From: an uncultured Clostridia bacterium
Lineage (GTDB): Bacteria > Bacillota > Clostridia > Christensenellales > Borkfalkiaceae
Direction of reading: 5' to 3'
Assembly (NCBI GenBank): GCA_930989535.1
Contig: CAKNLK010000008.1
Span: forward strand, 1 to 64,000
Length of the DNA stretch: 64,000 bases
Of this stretch, positions 59,254 through 64,000 are shown one piece after another (the first letter of the stretch is position 1; every line of letters starts with the position of its first letter). The position numbers were made by a program, and so were the translations under genes. Under the pieces are notes generated by a model. It did no database searches. It saw only the letters and a list, made by a program, of their open reading frames with translations, and was not told the origin of the DNA.

Positions 59254-60771
59254 TCATGATTTTTCGATATATTTTTTGAGGTTTGCCAAATCGATGTCCG
59301 CCGCGTAGGGGGAAAGCAGCTCCTGCAATTCTATGGCGATGGCGAGGCATCCGCCCGCCGAATCGCTTTCAAAATTGACGGGCACGATGGGTTCGTGCAG
59401 GCTCATGCGGACGAGCGCCCAGCCGTTTCCGTGCGATTGGTCAAAATTTATGCGCACGCCCTCATAATTTTCGGGCGCGAGCGTCATGCCCGAAAGGGCG
59501 GGGACGCGCTTTGCGATGTCCTCGATGGCGGCGTTGCCCTTGGCCTTGAAATCCGCCTTTCCCGCCTCGGTAAAGCCCAGCCGCACCTCCGCGCTTTCGG
59601 CGGGTTCGGGCAAATCGGCGATGAGGTCGGAAATGTCCCTGCCCTCCGCCGAGAGCTTTGCAAGCGTCACGAGGATGCGCGTCACGAGGTACGCCCCGTC
59701 GTCGAGGAAGTAGTTTTCCGCGAGCGCCGCGTGCCCGCTCGTCTCGATGGCGAGGGGGGCGTATTCGCCCGCGGCGTTCAGCTCCTTCGCCTTGTCGATT
59801 ACGTTTTTATACCCGCGCTTAAAGCGGCAGTGCCTGCCGCCGCGGCTCTCGATGAATTTGGTCAGCCCGTCGCTGGTCACCGAATCGGTCACGATGGTGC
59901 CCTTTTTTTCCGCGAGCAGAATCGCCGAAACGAGCGCGATGAGCCGGTTGCGGTTGATTTCCTCGCCGCTCCTGTCCACGCACGCCGCGCGGTCGCCGTC
60001 GGTGTCGAAGATGATGCCGAAGTCCGCGCCCGTCTCTTTCACACGGTCGGAAACCGACTTCATCGCCGCCGCGTTTTCGGGGTTGGGGATGTGGTTGGGG
60101 AAGCGCCCGTCCGGCTCCAGAAATTGGCTCGCCGATACGTCCGCGCCGAGGGGCGCAAGCACCTTTTCGGCGTAGAATCCGCCCGCGCCGTTGCCCGCGT
60201 CGACGGCGATTTTTTTGCCCGCGAGGGGCTTGTCCGCGCCCGTTTTTTCGCGCACGAACCGCACGAGGTGCTCGCTGTACTTGCCGAGGTAGGAGACGTT
60301 TTGCACCCGCCCGCCGCCCGAAAGGCTCGCGCCTTTATCCGCGAGGGCGAGGATTTCGGCGATGTCTTTGCCTTCCAGCCCGCCCTCTTTGGTGAAAAAT
60401 TTCAGCCCGTTCATGTTGTAGGGCAGGTGGCTCGCCGTAATCATGACGGACGCGTCCGCGCCGATATCCGCCTCCTGCAAAATCATGAACATCGAGGGTG
60501 TGGAGGACAGGCCGCAGAAGAGCGCGTCCGCGCCGCTCTCGGTCAGCGCTTTGAGGGTGCAGTCGGAAATCCGCTTTGCCGAAAGGCGCGAATCGTGCCC
60601 GACGGCGACGGTCAGCTCTTTCCTGCCGCACTTTTGCGAAAGCCAGACATAAAAGGCGCGCACGACGGCGGAAACGGCTTCGTCCGTCAAATCGAAGCGC
60701 CCGCCGGGCGCTTCCGCCAGGGCGGTGCCGCGCACGTCGCTGCCGCTTTTCAGCCGAGATAAAGATTCCAT
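59254..60771 (-). CDS. Phosphomannomutase/phosphoglucomutase
   Basis: 505 aa; ATG 60771 has GGAG 6 nt upstream, better than the ATG at 60783. The phosphoserine loop is 'MITASHLPYNMNGLKFF', the metal loop 'IFDTDGDRAACV', the sugar-binding loop 'IETSGHAALAENYF', and a C-terminal phosphate-binding domain has 'RINFDQSHGNGWALVRMS'. It shifts phosphate between C1 and C6 of hexoses. The closest relatives by motif are plant/bacterial PMM/PGM-like proteins of about 500-600 aa. First gene of a two-gene unit with tkt. Confidence 0.9.
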   Translation of the reverse strand: MESLSRLKSGSDVRGTALAEAPGGRFDLTDEAVSAVVRAFYVWLSQKCGRKELTVAVGHDSRLSAKRISDCTLKALTESGADALFCGLSSTPSMFMILQEADIGADASVMITASHLPYNMNGLKFFTKEGGLEGKDIAEILALADKGASLSGGGRVQNVSYLGKYSEHLVRFVREKTGADKPLAGKKIAVDAGNGAGGFYAEKVLAPLGADVSASQFLEPDGRFPNHIPNPENAAAMKSVSDRVKETGADFGIIFDTDGDRAACVDRSGEEINRNRLIALVSAILLAEKKGTIVTDSVTSDGLTKFIESRGGRHCRFKRGYKNVIDKAKELNAAGEYAPLAIETSGHAALAENYFLDDGAYLVTRILVTLAKLSAEGRDISDLIADLPEPAESAEVRLGFTEAGKADFKAKGNAAIEDIAKRVPALSGMTLAPENYEGVRINFDQSHGNGWALVRMSLHEPIVPVNFESDSAGGCLAIAIELQELLSPYAADIDLANLKKYIEKS

Positions 60772-60800
60772 ATAAAACTCCATTAACGTTATTCTTTTCC

Positions 60801-60829
60801 ATTATACTCCGTTTTTGCCCGTTTTACAA
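60801..60829 (-). promoter_or_regulatory. Promoter of the phosphohexomutase-tkt unit
   Basis: On the - strand TTGTAA (60829-60824), 17-bp spacer, TATAAT (60806-60801). Confidence 0.75.
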
Positions 60830-60920
60830 GCTATTTTTGAAAAAACGGCGCGTTTTTTGTTCGTTTTTTCTGCTTTGCCGCCGTCCTCGGAAAATTTGCG
60901 GAAGTTTGTCACACAATTCA

Positions 60921-60949
60921 TTTACATTAACAATTTTTTATGGTATAAT
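60921..60949 (+). promoter_or_regulatory. Promoter of the first degV gene
   Basis: TTTACA (60921-60926), 17-bp spacer, extended TATGG-TATAAT (-10 at 60944-60949). Confidence 0.75.
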
Positions 60950-60995
60950 ATACACAGCGCACGAGGCGCTGATTTTCTGACATAGAGAGGGTTTT

Positions 60996-61889
60996 ATGCA
61001 AAAATTTATCGTGTCGACCGATTCCACGGCCGATTTATATGCGAGCTATGTGAGAGAGCACGACGTGCGGCTCGCGCCGCTCACGTTCACCATCGAGAAG
61101 AACGGAGTCATGACCGAGTATCTCGATGCCTTTACCGAATATTCGCAGTACGTCGGTTTCTTTCAGCAGCTGCGCGAAAAGGCGACGGCGCGCACCTCCA
61201 TGCTCAACTATGAAAGCCATTACAATCACTTCAAAAAGATGGCAGAGGAGGGCGCGACGGACGTGCTGCACTTTACCATCTCCACGGGGCTCGCTTCCAC
61301 CATCAACGTGGCGCGGCAGGCTGCGGCGGACGTGAAAAAGGAGTTCCCCGCGTTCAATTTAAAGCCTGTCGATTCGCTTGCGGCGACAATCGGGCAGGGC
61401 GAACTCGTATACGAAGCGGTGCGCCTGCGCGACGCGGGCAAAACGCTCGACGAGGCGTATGATATCGTCTCCAAACTCCCGTTGCACTTCCAGTACGTCA
61501 TCTCCGCGAACGATTTGTTCTATCTCCAGCGGGGCGGCAGGGTGTCGGCGGCTTCGGCGATTGTCGGCTCGGCGCTCGGCGTCAAACCGATTTTGTCTTT
61601 CACGCGCGACGGCAAACTCTCCGTCATCGACAAGGTGCGCGGCATGAAAAAGGTATTCGCGTACATGCTCGAAAAGATGGAAAAATATAACCCCGTCGAG
61701 GAGGGGCGCGTCATTCACATCGTACATACCGACGCGGAAAAAGAGGCGAACGAACTCGCGGACAAGGTCGAGGAGCGCTGGAATTTCCGCCCCGAAGTCA
61801 CGATTATGGGGCCGGTCATCGGCACGCACGTGGGGCCTGGTTCCGTCTCCATGCTGTGGAAATCGGCGGAAGAGCGCAACGACGGTTAA
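60996..61889 (+). CDS. DegV family fatty-acid-binding protein, first copy
   Basis: 297 aa. N-terminal 'VSTDSTADLYASYVREHDV', 'RTSMLNYESHYNHF', 'VDSLAATIGQGELVYEAV' and late 'GPVIGTHVGPGSVSMLW' are the DegV signature. These proteins bind fatty acids in the cytoplasm; some act as FakB, handing them to kinase FakA. GAGAGGG lies before the ATG. A paralogue follows on the same strand. Confidence 0.92.
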   Translation: MQKFIVSTDSTADLYASYVREHDVRLAPLTFTIEKNGVMTEYLDAFTEYSQYVGFFQQLREKATARTSMLNYESHYNHFKKMAEEGATDVLHFTISTGLASTINVARQAAADVKKEFPAFNLKPVDSLAATIGQGELVYEAVRLRDAGKTLDEAYDIVSKLPLHFQYVISANDLFYLQRGGRVSAASAIVGSALGVKPILSFTRDGKLSVIDKVRGMKKVFAYMLEKMEKYNPVEEGRVIHIVHTDAEKEANELADKVEERWNFRPEVTIMGPVIGTHVGPGSVSMLWKSAEERNDG

Positions 61890-61916
61890 ATTCAACAGAG
61901 CAAAACAACGACAAAA

Positions 61917-61947
61917 GCGAGAGCCGCCGCGCGCGGCGCTCGTTTTC
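61917..61947 (+). terminator. Hairpin terminator between the degV genes
   Basis: GCGAGAGCCGC / GCGGCGCTCG (one bulge) followed by TTTTCTGT. Confidence 0.55.
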
Positions 61948-62030
61948 TGTAATCGGCATTTGTGTAAAAAATATCGGAAAAGGGGGAAATATTGAGGAAC
62001 AATTCTGACATAAAGGGAAAATAAAATTTG

Positions 62031-62921
62031 ATGGAAAAAATTATCCTTTCGAGCGATTCCACCTGCGACCTGTACGCGGACTATGTGCGCGAGCACGATA
62101 TCCGCATCGTGCTGCTCCATTACACGATGGAGGAGAACGGGCAGCTGACGGAGGGGGTGGATTCGTTCACCGAATACGCGCAGTACGTCGACTTCTACAA
62201 CAAATTGCGCGAGGGCGGCTTTTCGCGCACCTCCATGCTGAATTTCGACAGCCACTATGCGCACTTTAAGAAATTGGCGGAGGAGGGTGCGGAAAAAGTT
62301 CTGCATTACAGCCTGTCGGGCGGGCTTTCGCCCACGGCGAACGTCGCCAAGGAAGCCGCGTCGGCAGTCATGGAAAAGTATCCGAACTGTAAAATTATAG
62401 CCATCGATTCGCTTGCGGCGACCATCGGGCAGGGCGCGCTCGTGCGCGAGGCGGTGCGCCTGCGCGCGGAGGGCGTCTCGTTCGAGGAAATCGCAAAAAT
62501 CACGGCGGATATGCCTATGCATATCCAGTATGCCATCATCGCCAACGATTTATATTACTTGAAGCGGGGCGGCAGGGTATCGTCGGTCGCGGCGGCCGCG
62601 GGTACCCTTCTGAACATCAAGCCGGTGCTTTCTTTTACAAGCGAGGGCAAGCTTACGGTTGTCGAAAAGGTGCGCGGCATGAAAAAGGCGTTCGCCTACG
62701 CGCTCGCCAAAACGGAAAAGTTTGAGCCCGTCGAGGAGAACCGCATGATGCGCATCGTGCACACCGACGCGGAGGATGGCGCGAAGGAACTTGCGGATAT
62801 GGTGGAACAGCGCTGGGGGTACCGCCCCGAAATTTCCATCATGGGGCCGGTTATCGGCTCGCACGTCGGCCCCGGCTCGGTGTCCATGATTTGGCTGACG
62901 AAGGAGCTGCGGCAGGATTAA
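62031..62921 (+). CDS. DegV family fatty-acid-binding protein, second copy
   Basis: 296 aa from ATG 62031. It matches the preceding protein along its length: 'SSDSTCDLYADYVREHDI', 'RTSMLNFDSHYAHFKKLAEE', 'IDSLAATIGQGALVREAVRL', 'GPVIGSHVGPGSVSMIWL'. The pair is a tandem duplication that has diverged mostly in the ligand-lining middle part, as seen in FakB paralogues with different fatty-acid preference. A weak GGGAAAA site precedes the ATG. Confidence 0.92.
   Translation: MEKIILSSDSTCDLYADYVREHDIRIVLLHYTMEENGQLTEGVDSFTEYAQYVDFYNKLREGGFSRTSMLNFDSHYAHFKKLAEEGAEKVLHYSLSGGLSPTANVAKEAASAVMEKYPNCKIIAIDSLAATIGQGALVREAVRLRAEGVSFEEIAKITADMPMHIQYAIIANDLYYLKRGGRVSSVAAAAGTLLNIKPVLSFTSEGKLTVVEKVRGMKKAFAYALAKTEKFEPVEENRMMRIVHTDAEDGAKELADMVEQRWGYRPEISIMGPVIGSHVGPGSVSMIWLTKELRQD

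Positions 62922-64000
<1,079 letters not shown>

Noticed and set aside
57572..59308. 578-codon open frame on the + strand
   Set aside because: Antisense shadow of the transketolase gene.

Overview
The window reads as chromosome of an uncultured, probably gut-dwelling Clostridia member (Bacillota). The evidence is Gram-positive housekeeping order (mrnC-rlmB-sigH, dnaX-ybaB-recR, tig-clpP-clpX-lon-engB), a SigH-type sigma factor, CwlD-type amidase, DegV proteins, many SpII lipoproteins, sugar ABC transport parts with surface Ig-like proteins, and a 2-hydroxyacyl-CoA dehydratase activator system. A Christensenellales-like lineage would fit, but that is inference. The first 24 kb looks more AT-rich by eye than the rest.

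Layout: (1) 0.2-14.6 kb is a glycan-use locus on the + strand: AraC regulator, GH78-like rhamnosidase, sugar-binding lipoprotein, Ig-like surface protein, a permease fused to an extracytoplasmic propeller-like domain, a second permease, and two tandem glycosidase-like lipoproteins. No ABC ATPase is present, so a shared one must act in trans. (2) 14.7-17.5 kb is a MarR-controlled operon (MmcQ-EVE-like fusion, DEDDh exonuclease, radical SAM protein) with an operator-like repeat inside a consensus promoter. (3) 17.5-23.3 kb is accessory DNA: a BspA-type leucine-rich remnant, an 87-bp tandem duplication, a leftward rep module (HUH replication protein, small genes, sigma-like protein), a 1.15 kb repeat-rich non-coding stretch and a rightward large serine recombinase. 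(4) 23.4-34 kb holds an orphan leucine-rich protein, a Ca2+-type P-type ATPase, rplI, the split activase/dehydratase pair and cwlD. (5) 33.9-49.8 kb is the housekeeping core. (6) 50-64 kb holds a sugar-phosphate transferase, uppP, small lipoproteins, a glutamate-5-kinase-like protein, rhomboid protease, phosphohexomutase-transketolase, two DegV proteins and the 5' part of proS, which runs off the window.

The most interesting signal is in the gaps of the housekeeping core. Four full copies and one truncated copy of an element of roughly 190-220 nt share a fixed order of hairpins, a 24-nt conserved loop, a TTCACC box and a conserved apical loop, while the stem sequences differ by compensatory changes. 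Copies lie on both strands relative to the genes. I do not recognise this family; it looks like a dispersed structured RNA or single-stranded-DNA element. A second, shorter palindrome family and a 36-bp module accompany it.
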